Shown piece by piece: positions 6,919 to 13,409 of a DNA stretch of 13,409 nucleotides. Every line of letters starts with the position of its first letter. The first letter of the stretch is position 1. The translations under genes were made by a program, and so were the position numbers. The DNA is from an uncultured Bacteroidales bacterium (GTDB lineage: Bacteria; Bacteroidota; Bacteroidia; Bacteroidales; Bacteroidaceae): the NCBI GenBank assembly GCA_902803195.1, contig CADCOX010000332.1, forward strand, positions 1-13,409. Reading direction: 5' to 3'. The notes beneath the pieces were generated by a model. It saw only the letters and a program-made list of their open reading frames with translations. It was not told where the DNA came from and did no database searches.

Positions 6919-8733
6919 TTATTCCGAATACATGGCTTCAATCTGCGCTTTGTAGTTCTGAGCGATGACGGGGCGCTTGATCTTGAGCGTGTTAGTGAGT
7001 TCACCGCGTTCCATGCTGAAGGGCTCAGGGAGCAATGTGATGCGCTTGACCTGCTCGTAGTGGGCAAACTCCTGTTGGAGGGTCTCAATACGCTCCATGA
7101 CCATCTTGTTGACAATCGGATTGCTGCAGAGTTGCTGGCGGTCGTCGAAAGCGATAGCGTTGTCGCGAGCCCACTGTTCCAACAGTCCGTAGTCGGGGAT
7201 GATGAGTGCCGAGACGAACTTATGCTCGTCGGCGATGATGGCTACCTCATCGATGTAACGGTCGACCACGAACTTCGACTCCAGCGCTTGTGGCGAGATG
7301 TATTTGCCGTTGGAGGTCTTGAAGAGATCCTTGATGCGGTCAGTAAGGAAGAGCTCGCCGTTCTTGATATAGCCGCAGTCGCCCGTATGGAACCAGCCGT
7401 CCTCATCGTAGGCTTGGGCTGTGATTTCGGCCTTGCGGTAGTAGCCTTTCGTGATGGTATCTCCGCGCAGGAGAATCTCGTTCTGCTCGCCGAAGCTAAT
7501 CTCGATACCGTCGAGCACGCGACCCACGGAGCCAATGGTCTTGTTGGCGTGATGCCAGTCGCAGGAGACGGTGGCAGTGGTCTCGGTCATGCCATAGCCG
7601 GCGGTCATGCGGATGCCGCAGGAGTGAACAAACTCCTCGATGGCAGGCGGGATGAAGGAGCCTGCGGTCGGGAAGAAGTTTGCGTTCTCGAGACCCAGTG
7701 TCTTCTTGAGCAGCGCGATGACTGTCTTCTCGAAGAACTTATAGCGCAACTTCAGCTGCAGGGGTGGTACGAGTCCACGCAACTTGTAGTCGATGTTGTA
7801 TTTCTTGCCGATGGCCAGCGCGTCGAGCATCAGCTTACGCTGCACGGCGCTGCTAGAGGCAATCTTCTCCTGAACGCCGGCGTAGACCTTCTCCCAGAAG
7901 CGGGGCACAGCAGCCATGCAGGTGGGGTGCACCTCGCGCAGGGTCATCTGAATATCTTGCGGACGCAGGTTGATGGCCAGCTGACAGCCGCGGCTGAGGC
8001 ACCAATAGCTCCAAGCCCTCTCAAAGACGTGAGTGAAAGGCAGGAAGCACATGATGACATCGTTGCTGCCGAGGTCCATGACCTTGTCGTTGGCAGGAAT
8101 GGCGGCGGCGTACATCCGATAGGTGAGCATGACACCCTTTGAGACGCCCGTAGTGCCGCTTGTATAGAGGATATTGACCAAGTCGTCGGGCTCGACGGCG
8201 GCCGCGCGACGCACCACCTCGTCGGCGTGAGGCATTCCTTCGCCCAACTTGAGGAACTCGTCGAAGTACATCGACATCTGGTCGCGCTCGTTCTTCTCGA
8301 CCGAGCGGTCGAAGATGATGAGCCGTTCCAGCGTGGGGCACAGCTTCAAGACGCGGAAGGCGATGTCGTACTGATACTGTTCGCCTACGAAGACGAAGCG
8401 TATCGAAGCATCGTTGACCATGTACTGCACTTGAGCCTCGCTGCTGGTGGCGTAGAAGGGAATCGAAACCGCTCGGATGCCGTAGGTTCCGAAGTCTACG
8501 CAGACGCCCTCGGGCTTGTTCTGCGTGAACACGGCAATATTCTCTTGTTCTTTGACGCCCAGCTGAATCAGGGCATTCGAGACGAGGGAGACGGTGTGTG
8601 AGAACTCGCGCCATGAGATCTGCTTCCACGTCGAGGTGGCGTAGTCGCGATAGCTCAGCGCTGTCTTGTCGCCATAGACCTTGGCCTGCTCATGAATGAG
8701 CACCGAGAGGTTGGAGGAGTTCAGCTGTTCCAT
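6919..8733 (-). CDS. Long-chain acyl-CoA synthetase (AMP-forming)
   Basis: 604 residues starting MEQLNSSNLS; an in-frame TTG nine codons upstream is rejected because it overlaps the -7 promoter box. The enzyme adenylates a fatty acid with ATP and transfers the acyl group to CoA. Seen: the P-loop YTSGTTGVSKG at about 190-200, the adenylate-binding motif AGYGMTETTA, the hinge region with GWFHTGDCG and DRIKDLFKTSNGKYISP, and the C-terminal GELTNTLKIKRP segment carrying the catalytic lysine. No membrane span or export signal is apparent, so a cytoplasmic or peripheral inner-membrane enzyme is expected. The similarity is to FadD-type ligases, but chain-length preference cannot be read from the sequence, and recycling of fatty acids for lipids is as likely as degradation. 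It is the first gene of the probable unit with prfB, the small membrane protein and CYTH. Confidence 0.92.
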   Translation of the reverse strand: MEQLNSSNLSVLIHEQAKVYGDKTALSYRDYATSTWKQISWREFSHTVSLVSNALIQLGVKEQENIAVFTQNKPEGVCVDFGTYGIRAVSIPFYATSSEAQVQYMVNDASIRFVFVGEQYQYDIAFRVLKLCPTLERLIIFDRSVEKNERDQMSMYFDEFLKLGEGMPHADEVVRRAAAVEPDDLVNILYTSGTTGVSKGVMLTYRMYAAAIPANDKVMDLGSNDVIMCFLPFTHVFERAWSYWCLSRGCQLAINLRPQDIQMTLREVHPTCMAAVPRFWEKVYAGVQEKIASSSAVQRKLMLDALAIGKKYNIDYKLRGLVPPLQLKLRYKFFEKTVIALLKKTLGLENANFFPTAGSFIPPAIEEFVHSCGIRMTAGYGMTETTATVSCDWHHANKTIGSVGRVLDGIEISFGEQNEILLRGDTITKGYYRKAEITAQAYDEDGWFHTGDCGYIKNGELFLTDRIKDLFKTSNGKYISPQALESKFVVDRYIDEVAIIADEHKFVSALIIPDYGLLEQWARDNAIAFDDRQQLCSNPIVNKMVMERIETLQQEFAHYEQVKRITLLPEPFSMERGELTNTLKIKRPVIAQNYKAQIEAMYSE

Positions 8734-8757
8734 AGTTGAGATTCGTTTTTGACGTTG

Positions 8758-8765
8758 CAAAGATA
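8758..8765 (-). promoter_or_regulatory. -7 box TATCTTTG for the acyl-CoA synthetase operon
   Basis: The minus strand reads TATCTTTGC, a full match to TAnnTTTG, ending 24 nt before the ATG at 8733. No TTTG lies at the preferred -33 distance, because that region is occupied by AGTTTAA-type heptamers. The nearest minus-strand TTTG (8812-8815) is 46 nt upstream of the box. Confidence 0.6.
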
Positions 8766-8771
8766 CAGAAA

Positions 8772-8806
8772 AGTTTAAAGTTTAGGGTTTAAAGTTTAAA
8801 GTTTTT
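8772..8806. repeat. AGTTTAA-type heptamer array in the divergent promoter region
   Basis: Five adjacent 7-nt units are AGTTTAA, AGTTTAG, GGTTTAA, AGTTTAA and AGTTTTT. They begin 6 bp upstream of the minus-strand -7 box and so occupy the -33 region of the acyl-CoA synthetase promoter. The embedded TTTAAA palindromes make the stretch strongly AT-rich in an otherwise GC-rich window. Confidence 0.75.
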
Positions 8807-8892
8807 GTGCCCAAAGCAATAAATAAGGTGAAAAATGGCCATCTCTGTCGGATTATTTTCGTGTTTGCGGTCGGTTTTTTGGAGTTTCTGAT

Positions 8893-8900
8893 TACTTTTG
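8893..8900 (+). promoter_or_regulatory. Candidate -7 box TACTTTTG for the M20 deacylase gene
   Basis: TACTTTTG fits TAnnTTTG and lies 28 nt upstream of the ATG at 8929. TTTG occurrences at 8864-8867 and 8878-8881 are spaced 25 and 11 nt from it, neither being ideal for a -33 box, so this call is tentative. Confidence 0.4.
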
Positions 8901-8928
8901 CAGGCATAAACCGATTCACGCCATCGAC

Positions 8929-10023
8929 ATGACTGACATCAACCTACTCACCACCGAGGCGCTCGACCTCTTGATGCAACTCATCGCCACGCCGCGCACC
9001 AGTCGCAACGAAGGTGCTGCCGCCGACCTGCTCTTACAGTTCATGCAGAAACGGGGACTGACTGTTCAGCGCGAAGCCAATAACCTTTGGACGCAGGCTC
9101 CAGGTTACGACAGTTCGCGACCAACACTCCTGCTGAATGCCCACATCGACACCGTGAAGCCCGTGTCGGCCTGGACGCGCGACCCCTATCAACCTACACT
9201 CGAAGGCGACCGCCTCTATGGTCTTGGCTCGAATGACGATGGTGCGTCGCTCACGGCGCTCCTGCAGACTTTCCGTGCGCTGATGCATCGTCCGCTGCCT
9301 TTCAACCTCGTCTTCTTGGCGTCGGCTGAGGAGGAGGTGTCGGGGCGCGATGGCGTCGAGCGGGCATTGCGGCAACTGCCGCCTATCAGTGTAGCGCTTG
9401 TCGGAGAGCCCACAGGGATGCAGCCTGCGGTGGCCGAGAAGGGACTGATGGTGCTCGACTGCACGGCCCACGGCAAGGCAGGGCATGCCGCTCGCAACGA
9501 GGGCGTGAACGCTATCTATGTGGCGATGAAGGATGTGGAATGGCTGCGGACGCATCGTTTCGAGCGTGAGTCGTCGCTCCTTGGACCCGTCAAGATGACT
9601 ACGACCATCATCCAAGCTGGCACGCAACACAACGTAGTCCCTGACCAGTGCACGTTCACTGTTGACGTACGATCAAACGAGTGTTACACCAACGAGGAAA
9701 TCTTTGCCGAGGTCTCTTCAGCGCTCGCGAGCGAGGTCAAAGCCCGCTCGTTCCGTCTGAACTCATCGCGCATCGAACTCACCCATCCGCTGGTGCGTAG
9801 TGCCTTGTCGCTCGGTCCTACGCTCTCGGGGCAGCCCCGCACACCCTTTGGCTCCCCTACCCTCTCGGATCAGGCACTCATGCCCTGGCCGTCGCTGAAG
9901 ATGGGTCCTGGCGACAGCGCACGCAGCCATACCGCCGACGAGTACGTCTGCGTCAGCGAACTTCGTGGTGCGATAAGTGATTATATTGAGATGATTACCT
10001 CCCTATCCACACTTCAGGGTTGA
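8929..10023 (+). CDS. argE: M20 family metallo-deacylase, probably acetyl/succinyl-ornithine deacetylase
   Basis: 364 residues. The two-zinc M20 ligand set is complete: His72 with Asp74 (NAHIDTVKP), bridging Asp103 (GSNDDG), the Glu134-Glu135 pair (SAEEE), Glu160 (GEPTG) and His334 (ARSHTADE). The lid/dimerisation domain in the middle carries His234 in the GTQHNVVPD motif. The family removes acyl groups from amino acids. In Bacteroidetes, arginine synthesis runs through N-succinylated intermediates, and the genomic ArgE-type member of this size removes that group from succinyl-ornithine. The sequence fits that enzyme, but other M20 peptidases such as DapE-like desuccinylases cannot be excluded without neighbours from the pathway, and none is present. 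It is transcribed alone and converges on envC with a 29-bp overlap. Confidence 0.8.
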   Translation: MTDINLLTTEALDLLMQLIATPRTSRNEGAAADLLLQFMQKRGLTVQREANNLWTQAPGYDSSRPTLLLNAHIDTVKPVSAWTRDPYQPTLEGDRLYGLGSNDDGASLTALLQTFRALMHRPLPFNLVFLASAEEEVSGRDGVERALRQLPPISVALVGEPTGMQPAVAEKGLMVLDCTAHGKAGHAARNEGVNAIYVAMKDVEWLRTHRFERESSLLGPVKMTTTIIQAGTQHNVVPDQCTFTVDVRSNECYTNEEIFAEVSSALASEVKARSFRLNSSRIELTHPLVRSALSLGPTLSGQPRTPFGSPTLSDQALMPWPSLKMGPGDSARSHTADEYVCVSELRGAISDYIEMITSLSTLQG

Positions 10024-11356
10024 GCTTGGCTGTCTCCTTGCGTAACTGGAAGTGGAGAATGTAGTTGCCGCGGTCGTCTTGGGCCACGGTGCCGAGGATG
10101 TCGCGCGCCTTCACCTTCTGTCCGCGAGCGACGATGGTCGATGAGAGGTTACAATAGACTGAGATATAAGAGCCGTGGCGTACGAGCACGTTTTTGAGTG
10201 CGCCCAGCTGGAAGACAGCCGTCACCTCGCCGTCGAAGATGCTGCGTGCGTGGGCACCCGCCTGTCCTTGGTAATTAACACCTTTGTTGTCGAGTACGAC
10301 GGACGACGTCACATGCGTCAGTCCGAAGCGGCGCTCGATGCGGTAAGGTCCAGTAATGGGTACAGGCAGTCGTCCCTTATTGTGTTCCAAGTTGCCGTTC
10401 AGTTGCTTGTCCTCGGCAGTCAGCCAACGCGAGGGTGCTGATGTCGATGTCGTAGAGGGTGATGAAGGCGAGGTCGTTGAGGCTTTACCTCCCCTGCGAC
10501 CTTTGCTGCTCTTGCCGCTCTTATTGCTCTTCTGCTGTGCGGCTTTCTCTTGCTCGGCTTTGGCGCGGGCGGCAGCTTCAGCTTCGCGCTTGCGTTTTGC
10601 CTCGGCTTCGGCACGCTTGCGGGCCTGCTCGATTTCGTAGGCGATGAGTTCGTCGATCTTCTTGTTGAGTGCGTTCAGTTGCTTCTGCTGCTCGGCCACT
10701 TGCTGTTCAATCTCCTTCTGCTTCTTCTTCAACTGAACTACGTTAGCCTGCACCACCGAGTGCTGAGCGGCCAGTTGTCGGCGCTCCTTGATGATCTCTT
10801 GGATGGAGCTACTCACTTGTTGCTTGACGCCTAAGAGTTCGTTGCGCTTGTCGCGCGCTTCGTTCTCCTTCTCCATCAGTTGCAGGCCCAGGTTCTTCTG
10901 CCAGGCAGCGAACTCGCGGGCATAGCGCATACGGCGGTAGATCTGTGGGAAGGAGTTGGCCGAGAACACGAACAGCAGCGGGTTGCGCAGGTTCTGCGAG
11001 TTGCGTGCGCTGCGGAGGCTCTGCACATATTTCTGTTTCTTGTCCTTCACCTGTAACTTCAGCTCGTCCAGTTCCTCCTTCAGACGGTTGGCATGATGGC
11101 TGAGCGAGTCCACCTCAACCTCCAGCTGATGGATATACTGCAGTCGGCTCTCGAGTTGGTCCTCGAGGAAGTCGGCCGTCTGTTCCTTCTTCACCGTCTC
11201 GTGCTTTGTCTGATTCAGCTGCGATTTGGCTTTCTGGATGCCCTTCTCGATTTGGGTCTTCTGGCTCTTGAGTTGGTTGATCTTCTTGGTCTGTGCCATC
11301 GAGGGCATGACCACCAAACTGAGCAGGGCTATGAAGAGTGCGAGGGACTTTTTCAT
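9995..11356 (-). CDS. EnvC-like murein hydrolase activator (degenerate LytM/M23 domain)
   Basis: 453 residues. Signal peptide 1-21 (cleavage after SMA), then a long coiled coil to about residue 255, a Ser/Lys/Thr-rich linker (about 270-315), and a C-terminal LytM domain. Relative to active M23 enzymes the metal ligands in HxGxD are replaced by Asn357 and Asn361 (NKGVN), the catalytic His of YxHL by Asn403 (YCNL), and the first His of HLHF by Ile433 (ILHF). Only His435 remains. It therefore cannot cut peptidoglycan, and the architecture matches EnvC, which activates amidases during cell separation. It follows the DUF4292 lipoprotein and TPR genes, an arrangement I recall as common in Bacteroidales. 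The gap to DUF4292 is a hexamer array ending 14 nt before this start. Confidence 0.9.
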   Translation of the reverse strand: MKKSLALFIALLSLVVMPSMAQTKKINQLKSQKTQIEKGIQKAKSQLNQTKHETVKKEQTADFLEDQLESRLQYIHQLEVEVDSLSHHANRLKEELDELKLQVKDKKQKYVQSLRSARNSQNLRNPLLFVFSANSFPQIYRRMRYAREFAAWQKNLGLQLMEKENEARDKRNELLGVKQQVSSSIQEIIKERRQLAAQHSVVQANVVQLKKKQKEIEQQVAEQQKQLNALNKKIDELIAYEIEQARKRAEAEAKRKREAEAAARAKAEQEKAAQQKSNKSGKSSKGRRGGKASTTSPSSPSTTSTSAPSRWLTAEDKQLNGNLEHNKGRLPVPITGPYRIERRFGLTHVTSSVVLDNKGVNYQGQAGAHARSIFDGEVTAVFQLGALKNVLVRHGSYISVYCNLSSTIVARGQKVKARDILGTVAQDDRGNYILHFQLRKETAKLNPEVWIGR

Positions 11357-11370
11357 TTTCTATTCTCTTG

Positions 11371-11460
11371 CGTTATCGTTATCGTTCCCGTTCCCGTTAT
11401 CGTTCCCGTTATCGTTCCCGTTCCCGTTATCGTTATCGTTCCCGTTATCGTTCCCGTTAT
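11371..11460. repeat. Hexanucleotide array of 15 perfect units, CGTTAT or CGTTCC
   Basis: Fifteen uninterrupted hexamers run in the order T T C C T C T C C T T C T C T, where T is CGTTAT (eight copies) and C is CGTTCC (seven copies). The last two bases switch together, AT to CC, with no mixed forms. The array fills almost the whole 100-nt gap between the DUF4292 and envC genes. The DUF4292 stop codon (11457-11459) is inside its final unit. Transcribed with the genes it gives an A/G-rich leader of AUAACG and GGAACG repeats. Confidence 0.92.
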
Positions 11461-12353
11461 TTAATCAACTGCTTGATGATATCGTCGAAACTGACCTGTC
11501 GGTATCCGCTGGAAGGCTTGGTGACCAAGTTCTTCATGTCGTTGTCCACCTGCGGATTCGAGAGAGCGAAGTCGGCTGTGTAGCGTTTGGTGCCTGCGTT
11601 GATGGCCATCGTCAGCTGGTGAGGGAAATTCTTCTTGTCCAGTTTCTCGAACTCAGCGTAGTCGCAGCTCACGCTGAAGCCCGTCTGTTTCGTAGCTTTC
11701 AGGGCCGCCTGCTCAGTCAGGTGCTTGCTCGTGTTGACGAGGAACTGTAGCGCCACCTCTTCGGTGGCTACATGTGCATCTGCAGGCAACAGCAGTGTCT
11801 GTCGGCCTTGGTCGGTGGCGCGGAGGTCCTTGTCTGTGGGCGCCTCCTTTTGTCCCAGCAGGAAGAGTTCGTTCCAGAACAGCGACTGGAAGGTGTAGAA
11901 GTCGGCCCCTACGCGTTTGAGTGCATCGATGTCAGTCCATTTGACCTGTACGTACTGCTTGTTCATGCGGTCTTGCACGAACAGGTATTCGGGTGTCAGT
12001 TCCATACGTCCCACCTCGAACAAGCCGAGGGCGGTCAGCGAGAGTTGGATGATCTCGTCACGTTTCATCTTGAGTGTACCGCCGGCTGTGGCGCCTTTGC
12101 TGCCAGCAGCCAGTCGGACGCTCATCTTCGAGCGAATGCCTTTGGCCGTTTGGCGGTTGTCGTTCACCAGGCTGACCACCTTCTGCCGCTGGCTCTTGTC
12201 TGTCAAAGCGGTGGCATCGGTGGTCGCGTCGGCACCGTCACGCATCGCTTTACGTTTGGTTCCGCACGAGACCATGAGGGCTACGACGGCTATCAACCAT
12301 AAATATTTTCCTAAACGCTTAACGTTCAATGATGAATAGGTATAATTATTCAT
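11457..12353 (-). CDS. DUF4292 family lipoprotein
   Basis: 298 residues. The N terminus has a 17-residue polar stretch, a hydrophobic core (YLWLIAVVALMVS) and a lipobox Cys at residue 30 (MVSC-GTKRK), so the mature protein is a lipoprotein. The body alternates amphipathic strands (KSMSVRLAAG, GTLKMKRDEIIQLSL, GRMELTPEYLFVQDRMNKQYVQV), the pattern of the DUF4292 / LolB-LppX-like half-barrel that binds lipid. These proteins are presumed to act in lipoprotein or lipid handling at the outer membrane; this is family knowledge, not shown here. It lies downstream of the TPR gene and upstream of envC on the same strand. Long gaps of 230 and 100 nt on either side are filled with repeats, and no promoter box was found, so cotranscription is probable but not proven. 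Confidence 0.85.
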   Translation of the reverse strand: MNNYTYSSLNVKRLGKYLWLIAVVALMVSCGTKRKAMRDGADATTDATALTDKSQRQKVVSLVNDNRQTAKGIRSKMSVRLAAGSKGATAGGTLKMKRDEIIQLSLTALGLFEVGRMELTPEYLFVQDRMNKQYVQVKWTDIDALKRVGADFYTFQSLFWNELFLLGQKEAPTDKDLRATDQGRQTLLLPADAHVATEEVALQFLVNTSKHLTEQAALKATKQTGFSVSCDYAEFEKLDKKNFPHQLTMAINAGTKRYTADFALSNPQVDNDMKNLVTKPSSGYRQVSFDDIIKQLIK

Positions 12354-12386
12354 ATATCATTACTTTTCTAAATTATCAACTCGTCT

Positions 12387-12547
12387 GCTCGAGCTTTGCT
12401 CGCTTCGCTCTGCGAAGAACCTTTCAACTTTTCCGCTCGACCTTTGGTCGCTTGATACTTCAAGAACTTTTCCGCTCGAGCTCTGCTCGCTTCGCTTGCG
12501 AAGAACTTTTCCGCTCGGCGCTTGCGACGCTTCGCTCTGCGAAGAAC
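12387..12547. repeat. Tandem array of four ~36-nt two-hairpin units with compensatory stem changes
   Basis: Units start at 12387, 12433, 12472 and 12511 and end with AAGAAC at 12420, 12467, 12506 and 12547, separated by CTTTTC-type spacers of 4-12 nt. Each has two adjacent stems. Stem 1 is CGAGC/GCTCG (units 1 and 3), CGACC/GGTCG (unit 2), and a mismatched CGGCGC/GCGACG in unit 4. Stem 2 is CTTCGC/GCGAAG (units 1, 3 and 4) or CTTGA/TCAAG (unit 2). Unit 2 changes both sides of both stems while keeping pairing, which argues that the folded form is what is maintained. It lies in the TPR-DUF4292 gap. Confidence 0.85.
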
Positions 12548-12580
12548 CTTTCAACTTTTCAACCTTTCAACCTTTCCCCC
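12548..12580. repeat. CTTTCAA-type short repeats flanking the hairpin array
   Basis: CTTTCAA, CTTTTCAA, CCTTTCAA and CCTTTCCCCC follow one another between the last hairpin unit and the TPR stop codon. The same phrase recurs at 12421-12432 as the spacer between hairpin units 1 and 2, so it belongs to the same composite element. Confidence 0.7.
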
Positions 12581-12583
12581 TTT

Positions 12584-13409
12584 TCACTTCTTCACATACT
12601 TCCTCAGCCGTATCTTCTTGGGTAGCACCGCCGTGAGGCCATCGCCGCCAGCCTTCTGAGCCAGTTGCCAGAAGCGAAGAGCCTGCTCTGTGTTGCCGTT
12701 CATGGCCGCTATGTCGCCAGCATGTTCGAGTACGACACCCGAGACGCCCTCGTCGGCCAGTAGCACGGAGTCTGTTGAGTCGGGCGGACAGACGCGGTCG
12801 ATGTAGTGCTGCGCCTCGGCATATCGCGCTTTCATGAAGAGAATCCATGCGTAGGTGTCGAGGTAGGTTTTGTTGTCAGGTTCCAGGCGTATAGTGCGGT
12901 AGCTCATCTCCTCAGCTTTGTCGAGGTTGCGCTCCTGTAGCGAGAGGTAGTAGGCGTAGTTGTTGAGGCAACCGACGTTGTCGTCCTGATAGGTCAGGCA
13001 TGAGTCGTAGGCCTCGTAGGCTTCGCGCTCACGTCCCATCTCATGGTAGAGGTCGCCCAGGATGCTGTAGAGGTCCGCCACCATCGTCGGTCGGCTCTCG
13101 TCGGTCTTCTGTACGATGCCGTCCTCGAAGGCCTTCATCGCTTCTGCCTTCTTGTCCTGCTGGTAGAGCGCCACGCCAAGGTAGAAGTGGCACACCAGTT
13201 CCTCGGGGTGCGTCAGCACGGCTCTTCGGCAGAGGTCCTCAAGTCGCTCGAAGTCCTTATGTTCGCCATAGTATTGAATAAGGTAGAACAGGGCCTGCGT
13301 GTTGGCGGGCTCAAGTTCGATTACGCGGTCCATAACGGCCACGAAGTCGCTGTCGTTCTGCTTGTCATAGGTCGCCAGGTAGGCGGCGCGCAACTGCAGC
13401 AGGTCCAGG
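12584..13409 (-). CDS. Tetratricopeptide repeat protein (5' end outside window)
   Basis: The frame is open to the right edge with no convincing start, so the gene begins beyond the window; 275 residues are visible. Successive helix pairs show the TPR pattern W/L-G/A-Y/F-A-P: for example TQALFYLIQYYGEHKDFERLEDLCRR..HPEELVCHFYLGVALYQQDKKAEAMKAFEDG, then LYSILGDLYHEMGREREAYEAYDSCL, then LNNYAYYLSLQERNLDKAEEMSYRTIRLEPDN and TYAWILFMKARYAEAQHYIDRV. The C terminus is basic (KKIRLRKYVKK). TPR arrays are protein-protein scaffolds. In this position, ahead of DUF4292 and EnvC, the protein probably acts in the envelope, but its partner is unknown and no signal peptide can be judged because the N terminus is missing. 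Confidence 0.9.
   Translation of the reverse strand, partial: LDLLQLRAAYLATYDKQNDSDFVAVMDRVIELEPANTQALFYLIQYYGEHKDFERLEDLCRRAVLTHPEELVCHFYLGVALYQQDKKAEAMKAFEDGIVQKTDESRPTMVADLYSILGDLYHEMGREREAYEAYDSCLTYQDDNVGCLNNYAYYLSLQERNLDKAEEMSYRTIRLEPDNKTYLDTYAWILFMKARYAEAQHYIDRVCPPDSTDSVLLADEGVSGVVLEHAGDIAAMNGNTEQALRFWQLAQKAGGDGLTAVLPKKIRLRKYVKK

Noticed and set aside
6880..8142. 420-residue open frame on the plus strand
   Set aside because: Antisense to the acyl-CoA synthetase, whose ATP-binding and catalytic motifs are all present on the minus strand.
8734..8760. Upstream TTG start for the acyl-CoA synthetase
   Set aside because: It would lie inside the TATCTTTG promoter box; the ATG at 8733 gives the expected N terminus.
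11371..11460. Array as a coding Arg/Tyr or Asn repeat
   Set aside because: It lies between the stop of DUF4292 and the start of envC, and no frame through it connects to a plausible protein.
12387..12547. Possible CRISPR array
   Set aside because: Units differ from each other, and the intervals are only 4-12 nt and similar in sequence, so there are no spacers; no cas gene is present.
12360..12554. 64-residue minus-strand frame with S-S-G-K-V repeats
   Set aside because: It is only the hairpin array read as protein; the compensatory changes preserve base pairing, not the amino acids.

Overview
The window reads as chromosomal DNA of a Bacteroidales bacterium, most likely Prevotella or a close relative. 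The grounds are a surface protein with a C-terminal sorting tail of the type IX secretion kind, promoters with the Bacteroidetes -7 box TAnnTTTG, absence of Shine-Dalgarno sequences before the starts, an RF2 with SPY instead of SPF, and the TPR / DUF4292 / EnvC gene set. Genes are GC-rich and the intergenic gaps are AT-rich or repetitive. I see no tRNA, rRNA, insertion sequence, prophage or CRISPR.

Layout, left to right. (1) 1-2438, minus strand: a large secreted HExxH protein with a binding-type N-terminal domain and a type IX-like tail, running off the left edge. (2) 2524-4914: a divergent pair of tRNA-uridine modification genes, a DusB-like dihydrouridine synthase (minus) and a TrhP/YegQ-like U32 protein (plus). 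They share a 96-bp promoter region, and the TrhP-like gene appears nearly leaderless. (3) 5040-8733, minus strand: a probable four-gene unit of acyl-CoA synthetase, RF2 (prfB, with no programmed frameshift), a 46-residue single-span membrane protein below usual ORF cut-offs, and a CYTH phosphohydrolase. (4) 8929-10023, plus strand: an M20 deacylase that is probably the arginine-pathway ArgE-type enzyme. It overlaps the end of the next gene tail to tail. (5) 9995-13409, minus strand: an envelope module of TPR protein, DUF4292 lipoprotein and EnvC-like LytM protein that has lost all but one catalytic residue.

The genes are mostly housekeeping. The unusual content lies between them. Four of the longer gaps carry short tandem arrays: CATTCRT x11 at the CYTH stop codon, AGTTTAA-like x5 upstream of the acyl-CoA synthetase promoter, CGTTAT/CGTTCC x15 between DUF4292 and envC, and, between the TPR gene and DUF4292, four copies of a ~36-nt two-hairpin unit with compensatory stem changes. 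The envC-gap hexamer core CGTT also recurs inside the secreted protein gene, where it encodes the Asn-rich linker before the sorting tail. I regard the two-hairpin array and the two-state hexamer/heptamer arrays as the best candidates for something undescribed. Their function is unknown and anything said about it here is inference.
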